From assembly GCF_000687165.1 (NCBI RefSeq), contig NZ_JMKU01000027.1, forward strand, positions 1 through 58,030: a stretch of DNA of 58,030 nucleotides, read 5' to 3'. This DNA is from Paracidovorax oryzae ATCC 19882. GTDB lineage: Bacteria; Pseudomonadota; Gammaproteobacteria; Burkholderiales; Burkholderiaceae_C. The notes beneath the pieces were generated by a model, which saw nothing but the letters and a program-made list of their open reading frames with translations, was not told the DNA's origin and did not search any database. Below, one piece after another: positions 34,687 to 43,131 of the stretch. The translations under genes were made by a program, and so were the position numbers. Numbering within the stretch: the first letter of the stretch is position 1; every line of letters starts with the position of its first letter.

Positions 34687-36480
34687 ATGAGCTACACCGC
34701 CCCCGTCAAGGACATGCTGTTCGCCATCGAGCACCTCGCGGGCATCGCGCAGGTCGCCGCGCTGCCGGGCTTCGAGGAGGCCGGCCTGGACACGGCGCAG
34801 GCGGTGCTGGAGGAATGCGCGCGCTTCAACGAAGGCGTGGTGGCGCCGCTCAACGTGGCGGGCGATCGCAACCCGTCGTCCTGGAAGGACGGCCAGGTGG
34901 CGACCACGCCGGGCTTCAAGGACGCATTCCGCCAGTTCGCGGAAGGCGGCTGGCAGGGCCTGCAGCATCCAGTGGACTTCGGCGGCCAGGGCCTGCCCAA
35001 GACCATCGGCGCGGCCTGCGCGGAAATGCTCAACAGCGCCAACATGAGCTTCGCGCTGTGCCCGCTGCTGACCGACGGCGCCATCGAGGCGCTGATCACC
35101 GCGGGCAGCGATGCACTCAAGACCACCTACCTGGAAAAGCTGGTGACGGGCGAGTGGACCGGCACCATGAACCTGACCGAGCCGCAGGCCGGCTCGGACC
35201 TGGCCCTGGTGCGCACGCGCGCCGAGCCGCAGGGCGATGGCACCTACAAGGTCTTCGGCACGAAAATCTTCATCACCTACGGTGAGCACGACATGGCGGA
35301 GAACATCGTGCACCTGGTGCTGGCCCGCGTGGCCGGCGCACCGGAAGGGGTGAAGGGCATCAGCCTGTTCGTGGTGCCGAAATTCCTGGTGAATGCCGAT
35401 GGATCCCTGGGCGCGCGCAATGACGTGCAGTGCGTCTCCATCGAGCACAAGCTCGGCATCAAGGCCTCGCCCACGGCGGTGCTGCAGTTCGGCGATGCGG
35501 GCGGCGCGGTGGGCTACCTTGTCGGCGAGGAGAACCGCGGCCTGGAATACATGTTCATCATGATGAACGCGGCGCGCTACGCCGTGGGCCTGCAGGGCAT
35601 CGCGGTGGCCGAGCGCGCCTACCAGCAGGCCGTGCAGTATGCGCGCGACCGCGTGCAGAGCCGCCCCGTGGACGGCAGCCTGCCGGGCAGCGCCGCCATC
35701 ATCCACCACCCCGACGTGCGCCGCATGCTCATGACCATGCGCGCGCTCACCGAAGGATGCCGTGCCATGGCCAGCGTGGCCGCCGCGGCCTACGACGCTG
35801 CGCACCACCATCCCGACGCGGCGGTGCGCAGGGAGAACCAGGCGTTCTACGAATTCATGGTGCCGCTCGTGAAGGGCTACAGCACCGAGATGAGCCTGGA
35901 AGTGACCAGCCTGGGCGTGCAGGTGCACGGCGGCATGGGCTTCATCGAGGAAACGGGCGCAGCGCAGCACTATCGCGATGCGCGCATTTTGCCCATCTAC
36001 GAAGGCACCACGGCCATCCAGGCCAACGACCTCGTGGGCCGCAAGACGGCGCGCGACGGCGCAGCCACGGCGCTCGGCGTCGCGGCGCAGGCCCGCAGGA
36101 CGGCCGACGAACTGCGCACGGCCGGCACGTCCGAAGCCCAGGCCGTGGCACGCCGCCTCGCCGAGGCCTGCGATGCCTTCGAGGAAGTGGCGCGCTTCAT
36201 CGCAGCCAACGCCAAATCCGACCCGAACGCCGCCTTCGCGGGCAGCGTGCCCTACCTGATGCTGGGCGGCAACCTCGTCGCCGGCTGGCAGCTGGGCCGC
36301 GCGCTGCTCAAGGCCCAGGCGCTGCTGGGGGCCGGGCAGGGCGATGCCGCCTTCCTGCAGGCCAAGGTGGCCACGGCGCGCTTCTATGCGGAACACATCC
36401 TGGTGCGCACGAAGGCCCAGCGCGACGCCATCGTCGAAGGCGCGGCCAGCGTGACCGCGCTCGCGCCGGAGGCCTTCTGA
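34687..36480 (+). CDS. Acyl-CoA dehydrogenase (DmdC/long form)
   Basis: A 597-residue FAD acyl-CoA dehydrogenase of the long subfamily with a C-terminal extension, which includes 3-methylmercaptopropionyl-CoA dehydrogenase and related enzymes. Seen are the FAD/substrate motif TGTMNLTEPQAGSDLALVRT, the RYAVGLQGIAVAERAYQ helix, VQVHGGMGFIEETGAAQHYRD, and the catalytic Glu in LPIYEGTTAIQ. It introduces the alpha-beta double bond and passes electrons to ETF, whose alpha subunit is encoded just upstream. Chain-length preference is not predictable. Confidence 0.94.
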   Translation: MSYTAPVKDMLFAIEHLAGIAQVAALPGFEEAGLDTAQAVLEECARFNEGVVAPLNVAGDRNPSSWKDGQVATTPGFKDAFRQFAEGGWQGLQHPVDFGGQGLPKTIGAACAEMLNSANMSFALCPLLTDGAIEALITAGSDALKTTYLEKLVTGEWTGTMNLTEPQAGSDLALVRTRAEPQGDGTYKVFGTKIFITYGEHDMAENIVHLVLARVAGAPEGVKGISLFVVPKFLVNADGSLGARNDVQCVSIEHKLGIKASPTAVLQFGDAGGAVGYLVGEENRGLEYMFIMMNAARYAVGLQGIAVAERAYQQAVQYARDRVQSRPVDGSLPGSAAIIHHPDVRRMLMTMRALTEGCRAMASVAAAAYDAAHHHPDAAVRRENQAFYEFMVPLVKGYSTEMSLEVTSLGVQVHGGMGFIEETGAAQHYRDARILPIYEGTTAIQANDLVGRKTARDGAATALGVAAQARRTADELRTAGTSEAQAVARRLAEACDAFEEVARFIAANAKSDPNAAFAGSVPYLMLGGNLVAGWQLGRALLKAQALLGAGQGDAAFLQAKVATARFYAEHILVRTKAQRDAIVEGAASVTALAPEAF

Positions 36481-36539
36481 GCGGCCACTTGCCGCAGCCA
36501 CCGCCTTCACCGCCCACGACAACATCCGGAGACTTTCCC

Positions 36540-37496
36540 ATGCGCAGCACCCTGCCGCCCGTTTTCCAGAAACTTTCGCTGCCGGTCATCGGCTCGCCGC
36601 TCTTCATCATCAGCAACCCGAAGCTGGTGATCGCGCAGTGCCAGGCCGGCATCGTCGGCTCCATGCCGGCGCTCAACGCCCGGCCCGCCGCACTGCTGGA
36701 CGAATGGCTTGCCGAGATCACCGAAGCCCTCGCGGCCTGGGATCGCGCCCATCCGGATTCGCCCGCGGCGCCGTTCGCGATCAACCAGATCGTGCACAAG
36801 AGCAATGACCGGCTGGAGCACGACATGGAGGTGTGCGCCAAGTACAAGGTGCCGATCGTCATCACGTCCCTGGGCGCACGCGAGGACGTGAACCAGGCGG
36901 TGCATGGCTGGGGCGGCGTGGTGCTGCACGACATCATCAACAACAAGTTCGCCCACAAGGCCATCGAGAAGGGCGCCGACGGCCTGATCGCCGTGGCGGC
37001 CGGCGCGGGCGGCCATGCGGGCATCAAGAGCCCGTTCGCGCTCGTCCAGGAAATCCGACAGTGGTTCGAGGGGCCGCTGGCACTCTCGGGCTCGATCGCA
37101 TCGGGCGGATCCATCCTGGCCGCGCAGGCCATGGGCGCCGACTTCGCCTATATCGGCTCGGCGTTCATCGCCACGCACGAGGCGCGCGCGCAGGAGGCCT
37201 ACAAGCAGGCGATCGTCGACGGCAACTCCGACGACATCGTCTACAGCAATCTCTTCACGGGCGTGCATGGCAACTACCTCGCGCCCTCCATCCGTGCCGC
37301 GGGACTCGATCCTGACCACCTGCCCGAATCGGATCCGAGCAAGATGAACTTCGGCGGCGACGCGAAGAAGGCCTGGAAGGACATCTGGGGCTGCGGGCAG
37401 GGCATCGGTGCGATCACCGAGGTGACGGGCGCGGCAGAGCTGGTCGGGCGCCTGCGCCGCGAGTACGCCGAGGCGCGCGAACGCCTGGCGCTCTGA
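36540..37496 (+). CDS. Nitronate monooxygenase family protein
   Basis: A 318-residue FMN TIM-barrel protein of the nitronate monooxygenase (2-nitropropane dioxygenase) family. The start PPVFQKLSLPVIGSPLFI is typical, and the catalytic-His motif appears as AAGAGGHAG with the FMN phosphate loop SIASGGSILAAQAMGADFAYIG. ATG 36540 follows CGGAGAC. It is 59 bases after the acyl-CoA dehydrogenase. Nitronate oxidation, or an uncharacterised role in fatty-acid catabolism, is possible. Confidence 0.93.
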   Translation: MRSTLPPVFQKLSLPVIGSPLFIISNPKLVIAQCQAGIVGSMPALNARPAALLDEWLAEITEALAAWDRAHPDSPAAPFAINQIVHKSNDRLEHDMEVCAKYKVPIVITSLGAREDVNQAVHGWGGVVLHDIINNKFAHKAIEKGADGLIAVAAGAGGHAGIKSPFALVQEIRQWFEGPLALSGSIASGGSILAAQAMGADFAYIGSAFIATHEARAQEAYKQAIVDGNSDDIVYSNLFTGVHGNYLAPSIRAAGLDPDHLPESDPSKMNFGGDAKKAWKDIWGCGQGIGAITEVTGAAELVGRLRREYAEARERLAL

Positions 37497-37657
37497 ACGG
37501 CGGCGGCGCTTTCCGCGCGCCTGGGGTGCAACGGCCGCCCGCGGGCGCCGTGCTGGGGCAAAATACCGCCCCCCGCGGGCCCCGCACAACACCAAGAACC
37601 GCTCGTCGCACATCGCGCCGCCCTGCACGGGCGCGCCGCGCTGTGTCCGCCTTCCGC

Positions 37658-38833
37658 ATGCCGTCCTCACCGTCCCGCAACACCCTGATCGATTCGGTCA
37701 AGGGCATCGCCTGTGCCACGATCGTGGCGCACCACCTCGCCTTCTACGGGCCCATGTCCGAAGTGGCCCAGCCCCTGATGCCCGGCCTCATCGCCTGGCT
37801 CGCCCACCATGGCCGCATGGCCGTGCAGGTCTTCCTGGTGCTGGGTGGTTATCTGGCGGCTGGGCGCCTGGCCGCCGCGGGGGGGCCACGCTGGAGCGGC
37901 ACCGCGCCGGAGATCGGGCGGCGCTTCGTTCGCCTCGCGGTGCCGTATGCCGTGGCTCTGGTGCTGGCCGCGGCGGCGGTGCGGCCCTGGCTGGACCATC
38001 CTTCCGTGCCGGCGGAGCCGAGCCTGCCGCAACTGCTGGCCAACGCGCTGATGCTGCAGGATGTCGTGGGCGAGGAGGCGCTGTCGGCCGGCGTCTGGTA
38101 TGTGGCGATCGACTTCCAGCTTTTCGTGCTCTCGGCGCTGCTGCTGGCCGCCGCGCGGCGCGGCGCCCGCGTGCTGCCGGTGCGAGCCCGCGGCTGCGCC
38201 CAGCCGGCGGCACGGCTGGCCGTGGCCGCGGCCACGGCGCTGTCGCTCTGGGAGCTCAACCGCCATCCGTCACTCGATGCCTGGGCGGTGTATTTCTTCG
38301 GTGCCTATGGCCTGGGCATGATGGCGCGCTGGGCCGTGGCTGCACCTCGCGGCAGCCGCGCCGCTGCCGGGTGGCTGGTGCTGATCGGCCTGTGGGGCGC
38401 GGTGGCGCTGGCGCTGGATTTCCGGGAGCGCATCGCGGTGGCGTGGTGCACGGCACTCGGGCTGGTGCTGCTGCTGCGCTGGCAGGAGGGCCGCGCGGCG
38501 CTGCAGCGAGCCGGGGCGCCGGCTGCGCATCAGGCGCATGCCGCGGGGCACGGCGGATTGGCGCGTCTCGGCCGCATTTCCTATTCGGTATTCCTGGTGC
38601 ACTTTCCCGTGTGCCTGCTGGTGAATGCCGCCGTCACCGCGGCCTGGCCCGAGTCTGCCGCCCTCAACGCCCTGGGCATGGTGGCCGCGCTCGCGCTCTC
38701 CATCGCGGCGGGATGGCTGCTTTATGAGCGGGTGGAACGGCAGGTACCGTCATGGACGGTGGCACTGCGCTGGCAGGCGGGCCTGGTGGGGGCCGGCCTG
38801 GTAGTGGCCCTGGCGGCAGGCCACCTGGGCTGA
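37658..38833 (+). CDS. Acyltransferase family 3 (OafA-like) membrane protein
   Basis: A 391-residue integral membrane protein with about 10 helices. The N-terminus NTLIDSVKGIACATIVAHHLAF carries the family His (AHH), and FLVLGGYLAAGR and RISYSVFLVHFPVCLLVN are conserved. Such proteins O-acetylate or otherwise acylate surface glycans or lipids. ATG 37658 is chosen because the conserved domain begins right after it. The neighbours give no clue to the acceptor. Confidence 0.88.
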   Translation: MPSSPSRNTLIDSVKGIACATIVAHHLAFYGPMSEVAQPLMPGLIAWLAHHGRMAVQVFLVLGGYLAAGRLAAAGGPRWSGTAPEIGRRFVRLAVPYAVALVLAAAAVRPWLDHPSVPAEPSLPQLLANALMLQDVVGEEALSAGVWYVAIDFQLFVLSALLLAAARRGARVLPVRARGCAQPAARLAVAAATALSLWELNRHPSLDAWAVYFFGAYGLGMMARWAVAAPRGSRAAAGWLVLIGLWGAVALALDFRERIAVAWCTALGLVLLLRWQEGRAALQRAGAPAAHQAHAAGHGGLARLGRISYSVFLVHFPVCLLVNAAVTAAWPESAALNALGMVAALALSIAAGWLLYERVERQVPSWTVALRWQAGLVGAGLVVALAAGHLG

Positions 38834-38936
38834 GAAGCCACCGGGAGCCGCCGCCACCGCGCCGCCGCCAGCGGCAGCAGGCGCCATCCGGGCACGGGCC
38901 AGCCGGCGTGGCCGGGCTGCCAGGCGCAGGACCCGG

Positions 38937-39551
38937 TCAGCGGGCCTGGCCTGCGGGCCGGGGCGAGGTGTCGATGAGCGGGCCATCCTCCGGCCCGCCC
39001 GGCAAGGGGCTGGCGGCTGCCGGCAGTGCAGGGGTGGACAGCACCGCCACCACCGGCAGGCCGTCTTCCATCGGCACCACGGCCAGCGCCGCACGCTCGC
39101 GTGCGCCGCGGCGCCAGTCGATGAACCATGCCATGAACGGCAGCAGCAGCATCGAGCCCGGCACCGCCCAGATCAGCAGGTAGGGGCTGACGGACGAGGC
39201 CGAGCGCATCAGGCCGCGCAGGCGCTCACGCTCCTCGGCGCTCCAGCGACCCTGGCGGCGCTGCCGCAGCAGCCACGCCACGGAGCCGCGCATGGTGGCC
39301 AGCTCCTGGCGGAAGCGGCCCTGCTCGCGCCGGTTGCCCGCCAGGAAGGCGCAGAACCATTCGGGCGTCCAGTCGCCGCGCAGCCAGCGACGGGTGGCAG
39401 CGCAGCCGGTCTCTGCCACCGGGCGCATGCGGGCCGATCCGGATGCCGACGCCGGCATGCCGTCCTGCGGCAATCCGGACGACGGGAGGGCCTCCGGCAG
39501 GGGCGCCGGAACCTGGGGGTCCACTGCGGATGCGGCAGAAGGCGGGTTCAT
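38937..39551 (-). CDS. LETM1-like small membrane protein, hypothetical
   Basis: A 204-residue protein. A disordered Ser/Pro/Ala N-terminus (1-50) precedes a helical region (WLLRQRRQGRWSAEERERLR) and one strong hydrophobic segment, SPYLLIWAVPGSMLLLPFMA, which resembles the bacterial LETM1-like domain (often ..IPGS.LLLP). The C-terminal tail is soluble. Function is unknown. Its start lies 100 bases from a LexA box shared with the divergent radical-SAM gene. Confidence 0.7.
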   Translation of the reverse strand: MNPPSAASAVDPQVPAPLPEALPSSGLPQDGMPASASGSARMRPVAETGCAATRRWLRGDWTPEWFCAFLAGNRREQGRFRQELATMRGSVAWLLRQRRQGRWSAEERERLRGLMRSASSVSPYLLIWAVPGSMLLLPFMAWFIDWRRGARERAALAVVPMEDGLPVVAVLSTPALPAAASPLPGGPEDGPLIDTSPRPAGQAR

Positions 39552-39650
39552 GACAGGAGGGTGGACTGGTGATGCGGGGCAGGGAGCACCGGGATATCCA
39601 GCACTGTGCCATGGCGTGAAATCTCTTGCTGCGCACAGTGTATACGATTG

Positions 39651-39666
39651 CTGTATATTCATACAG
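39651..39666. promoter_or_regulatory. LexA (SOS) box
   Basis: CTGTATATTCATACAG matches the proteobacterial CTGT-N8-ACAG LexA consensus perfectly. It ends 24 bases before the GTG start of the radical-SAM gene and lies about 100 bases from the divergent LETM1-like gene. Confidence 0.8.
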
Positions 39667-39690
39667 TTTTCGGCGTATCTGGAGCTGCCC

Positions 39691-40809
39691 GTGACCGAAG
39701 TCCACATCCCCCTGCAGAGCATCAAGGGCCGCGGCACGGCCGCACGCACGCCGCACCGCTTCATGCGCGATGCCCGCGCCTCGTTCGACGATGGCTGGGG
39801 CGGTCCCGCTGCGCAGGAGGGCGACGACGGCGCGCCGCCTCCGCACGCCACCCAGGTGATCCTGGAAACCGCGCGCAGTGCGATCTGTGCCAATGATTCT
39901 CCCGACATCTTCTTCGACCATTCCGTCAATCCCTACCGCGGCTGCGAGCACGGCTGCGTGTATTGCTACGCGCGCCCTACGCACAGCTACCTCAACCTGT
40001 CGCCCGGGCTGGATTTCGAGACCCGCATCATCGCCAAGCACAACATCGCCGAGGTGCTGCGCGACGAACTCGCGCGCCCCGGCCACGTGCCGCACCTGCT
40101 CAACGTGGGCTCGGCCACCGACTGCTACCAGCCGGTGGAACGCGACCTGGGCCTCACGCGGGCCGTGATCGAGGTGCTGCGCGACGTGCGCCACCCGTTC
40201 TCGCTCATCACCAAGTCGAGCGGCGTGGAGCGCGACATCGACCTGCTCGCGCCGCTCGCACGCGACCGCCTTGCCGCCGCCTATGTGACGATCACCACGC
40301 TCGACCCCGTGCTGGCGCGTCGGCTGGAACCGCGCGCCGCGGCCCCGCACCGCCGGCTGCGCACCATCCGCACCCTGGTGGAGGCGGGCATTCCGGTGGG
40401 CGTGAGCGTGGCCCCGCAGATCCCGTTCGTCACGGAAGACATGGAGCAGGTGCTGGAGGCCGCGCGCGATGCCGGCGCCACCTCGGCCTTCTACACCGCC
40501 ATCCGCCTGCCGTGGGAGCTGGACGGGCTCATGCGCGAATGGCTGGGCTTGCACTACCCGCAGCGCGCCGAGCGCGTGATGGCCCGCATCCAGGACCTGC
40601 ACGGCCTGGATGCCGAAGCGCGCGCGGCCGGCCGCACCTATGACAGCCGCTTCGGCTCCCGCATGAAGGGCAAGGGCTTGTGGGCCGACCTGCTGCGCCA
40701 GCGGTTCATGGCCGCGTGCCGGCGGCTGGGGCTGAACCGGGAGCGGATCGAGCTGGACATGGCGCAGTACCGGCCGGGGTTGGCGCGGGGGCAGGGGAGC
40801 CTGTTCTGA
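39691..40809 (+). CDS. PA0069-family radical SAM protein
   Basis: A 372-residue radical SAM protein. The [4Fe-4S] motif is C85-x3-C89-x2-C92 (YRGCEHGCVYCYARPTHSYL). Later segments (VGSATDCYQPVERD, TKSSGVERDIDLL, APQIPFVTED) fit the PA0069 family, distantly related to spore photoproduct lyase-like DNA repair enzymes. The start is GTG 39691 with GGAG 8 bases upstream; longer in-frame extensions lack coding character and run through the LexA box. The SOS box in front suggests a DNA-damage role (inference). Confidence 0.9.
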   Translation: MTEVHIPLQSIKGRGTAARTPHRFMRDARASFDDGWGGPAAQEGDDGAPPPHATQVILETARSAICANDSPDIFFDHSVNPYRGCEHGCVYCYARPTHSYLNLSPGLDFETRIIAKHNIAEVLRDELARPGHVPHLLNVGSATDCYQPVERDLGLTRAVIEVLRDVRHPFSLITKSSGVERDIDLLAPLARDRLAAAYVTITTLDPVLARRLEPRAAAPHRRLRTIRTLVEAGIPVGVSVAPQIPFVTEDMEQVLEAARDAGATSAFYTAIRLPWELDGLMREWLGLHYPQRAERVMARIQDLHGLDAEARAAGRTYDSRFGSRMKGKGLWADLLRQRFMAACRRLGLNRERIELDMAQYRPGLARGQGSLF

Positions 40810-40845
40810 GGGCCGATGAGGCGCCGGTGGCTGCCTGCGGTTCCG

Positions 40846-41107
40846 TGTCCCAGTGAACGTAAAGGTTCACGGCCAGGGCGAGCGCGGTCGAAAACACCGC
40901 GAGGGCGAGCAGGGCCAGCAGGGATGCCCGGCTGGGGGCGATGGCCTGCAGCAGGAACGCCGTCCAGGCCCCTCCATCCCGCGGCAGGTGCAGGCCGCGC
41001 CAGCGTGCGATGCCGAGCAGCAGCAGGCCTGCGACGAGGGTACGGGCCGCGATCAGGGTGACGGGCGGAATGGTCTCGAGGCGATATGGCCATACAGCGC
41101 GGGACAC
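40846..41107 (-). pseudogene. Decayed EamA/DMT-type permease
   Basis: The minus-strand frame reads IPPVTLIAARTLVAGLLLLG then WRGLHLPRDGGAWTAFLLQAI, typical of the first part of an EamA drug/metabolite transporter. It then jumps directly to PSRASLLALLALAVFSTALAL, which belongs near the end. The first helix, most of the middle and the C-terminus are missing. It lies between the radical-SAM gene and the candidate effector, whose stop is 18 bases away, and looks like a remnant of the gene displaced at this locus. Confidence 0.7.
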
Positions 41108-41125
41108 GCCGTCGCTGTCGGCGCG

Positions 41126-42160
41126 TCAGTCCCGCTTCTCCTGCAGGCGCAACCGCGTCAGCAGATGGTCCCGGGGCGGCATGGGCTCCGTCAGCCAGCG
41201 ATCGAGCATGGTGCTGTGATCGGACTCAGGGCTGGCGGCAGTGCGGGCACCGGAGGGCAGTCGAGGGGCGGGTTGTCCTGCCTCCGTGCCTGCATCCGTC
41301 GGGTTTCCGGTGTCCTGCAACGATGCCATCGCGTCATGGTACGAAGCCGTACTGGCAAGGGACGGCGGGGTTGCTTCCGGGTGGAGGCTGGCGAGCGACT
41401 GGGAGGTTCGCGCGTCCTCGTATTCCGTGGAGGTTGCAAAGGAATGCCAGTCTGTGCGGCTGCTGGCCTCTGATCCGTCCATGGGCGTGCGCGTGCCCGG
41501 GGAGTGCGCCGGGGTGGGTGATGCCATCGGCCGCAACCGAGCGTATCCCGAGTGGGGGACCGGGGGTTGGGGATTCTCTTCACGGAGGCGCTGGCGGCGC
41601 TCCTCTGCGTCCTCCACCTTCTCCCGCCGCAGCGCTTCCCGGAGCGTCATGCCTCCGGGAGGCGCCAGTTCGTCCGCAGGGCGCTCCCGGATGGTTGCCA
41701 GGGATGGAGGGCGCGGCTCCCGCGTGCCGGTGTGCCCTCTCGACCACGGATTCATGGTGTCCGAGCGCCCTGGCCGCGGGCCGGCGTCTTCCACCTCGTG
41801 GGTTTCCGCGGAAATCCATCCATCGTCCCGCAGGCCCTTCAGCAGGTTCTCGATGCCTTGGTCGCTGAGGTCCATCGCGGCATCGTCCGGAAAATCGTGG
41901 AGGCCTGCTCCAGCATGCGGGCTCGATGCGATGGGCCGGCCCGCATCCCTCGGCATTTCCGGCAAGGCATTGCGCGGCGGCAGGCCCGACGCGGATCCCT
42001 GGGCATGGCGGGCCGAGATCGGCACCGATGGCATGGTTTGCCTGCTGCCCCGGTGCGCGGAGGTGCCCGCGCCCGACGTCGATGCTTCCGGTACCGCCCC
42101 GGAGGGGACGTGTTTGCGCGACGCCGCGCCGCTGTGGAGCCAGGCAAGGAGTTTGGTCAT
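41126..42160 (-). CDS. Orphan HrpX-box gene: candidate type III secreted effector
   Basis: A 344-residue protein with no recognised domain. The N-terminal 58 residues are rich in Ser, Ala and Gly and contain only one acidic residue (E25), as in type III secretion signals. Later parts are Pro/Ser-rich, with a charged helix (LREALRREKVEDAEERRQRL, about 200-220). ATG 42160 is chosen because a perfect PIP box and a correctly spaced -10 lie upstream; the longer open frame would place the promoter inside the gene. Codon use is less GC-biased than the neighbours, suggesting transfer. Effector role is inferred; the host target is unknown. Confidence 0.72.
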   Translation of the reverse strand: MTKLLAWLHSGAASRKHVPSGAVPEASTSGAGTSAHRGSRQTMPSVPISARHAQGSASGLPPRNALPEMPRDAGRPIASSPHAGAGLHDFPDDAAMDLSDQGIENLLKGLRDDGWISAETHEVEDAGPRPGRSDTMNPWSRGHTGTREPRPPSLATIRERPADELAPPGGMTLREALRREKVEDAEERRQRLREENPQPPVPHSGYARLRPMASPTPAHSPGTRTPMDGSEASSRTDWHSFATSTEYEDARTSQSLASLHPEATPPSLASTASYHDAMASLQDTGNPTDAGTEAGQPAPRLPSGARTAASPESDHSTMLDRWLTEPMPPRDHLLTRLRLQEKRD

Positions 42161-42196
42161 GGTGGTGGGCCGCGGTTGTGCGTGAAAGTGATTTCC

Positions 42197-42257
42197 ATGC
42201 TGCGGCAGACCGGCAGGCGTCTTCGTGCGCCTGCGAAGTGCAGTGCGGCGGGGCGAA
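42197..42257 (-). promoter_or_regulatory. Perfect PIP box with HrpX-type -10
   Basis: On the minus strand TTCGC (42257-42253), 15 bases, then TTCGC (42237-42233) match the plant-inducible promoter box TTCGB-N15-TTCGB. Exactly 30 bases further CAGCAT (42202-42197) fits the YANNNT -10 element found 30-32 bases after PIP boxes. The ATG of the orphan gene is 36 bases beyond. Confidence 0.82.
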
Positions 42258-42432
42258 GCGCGTTGCCTCCGCAAGGTGCGTGGATCCACGGGGCCGTGGA
42301 TGCAGGAAGAATCTGCCGCCACCGCCATGAAAACGCAATTCGCTGCGGTTGCCGAGCCGGTTTCGGCCGCGCGGAGCAGGCGGAAATTCCTAAGCTCGAT
42401 GCCATCCATCCCCGTTTCCAGGAGTTCGACCC

Positions 42433-43131
42433 ATGGCCTTGCGTGATTTCAAAGTGCTCACTTTCGACGTCGTCGGCACCCTCATCGATTTCGAGGGCGG
42501 CATGCTGGCCTACCTGCGCGAGGCCGTGCCGGGTTCGCCCGTGCCTGACGAGGCGTTCCTCTCGGCCTACCGCACGGCCAGGAAGAGCAGCGATACCGAT
42601 GCGTATCCCGATGACCTCGTGCGCTGCTGGCATGCGATCGCACCGCAGCTGGGCCTGCCCGACAGCGACGCGCTCGCGCAGGGCTTTCGCGATTCCGTGC
42701 CGCGCTGGCCGGCGTTCCCCGACGCTCCCGAGGCACTGCAGCGCCTGCGCCGGCATTTCAAGCTGGTGACGATGACCAATGCGCAGGCCTGGGCGCTGGC
42801 GCATTTCGACCGCACGCTGGGCGCCCCGTTCGACCTGCTGCTGTCCGCCGACGATGCCCTGTGCGAGAAGCCCGATGCGCGCTATTTCGCCTATGCGCGC
42901 GGCCGCTACGAGGGCGCCTGGGGTTTCCGGCAGGCGGACAACCTGCACGTGGCGCAGAGCCAGTACCACGACATCGGCATCGCGCGGCGGCTGGGCATCC
43001 GCAGTTGCTGGATCGAGCGGCGCCACGGCATGCAGGATTCCGGCGGCACCATCGAGTCCGAACACACCGTGCCGGATTACCACTTCCATACGCTGGCGCG
43101 GCTGGCCGACGCGGTGGAGGCGGGGCAATGA
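42433..43131 (+). CDS. HAD-superfamily haloacid dehalogenase-like hydrolase
   Basis: A 232-residue HAD hydrolase, close to type II haloacid dehalogenases. Motif I reads LTFDVVGTLIDF (Asp nucleophile; the second Asp is replaced by Gly-Thr, as in dehalogenases), motif II TMTNAQ, motif III CEKPDARYF. AGGAG precedes ATG 42433. It overlaps the M20 gene by ATGA, so the two are co-translated. Substrate unknown. Confidence 0.9.
   Translation: MALRDFKVLTFDVVGTLIDFEGGMLAYLREAVPGSPVPDEAFLSAYRTARKSSDTDAYPDDLVRCWHAIAPQLGLPDSDALAQGFRDSVPRWPAFPDAPEALQRLRRHFKLVTMTNAQAWALAHFDRTLGAPFDLLLSADDALCEKPDARYFAYARGRYEGAWGFRQADNLHVAQSQYHDIGIARRLGIRSCWIERRHGMQDSGGTIESEHTVPDYHFHTLARLADAVEAGQ

Noticed and set aside
39552-39690. 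Extension of the radical-SAM frame back to 39292
   Set aside because: It would include the LexA box and overlaps the divergent LETM1-like gene; GTG 39691 has a ribosome site and conserved sequence follows.
42334-42361. Second PIP-like pair TTCGC...TTCGG on the plus strand before the HAD gene
   Set aside because: The spacer is 18 bases, not 15, and no YANNNT element was seen at the required distance.
42161-42409. N-terminal extension of the candidate effector
   Set aside because: The PIP box and its -10 lie inside this extension, and the added residues are Arg/Ala-rich without any match. The start at 42160 fits the promoter.
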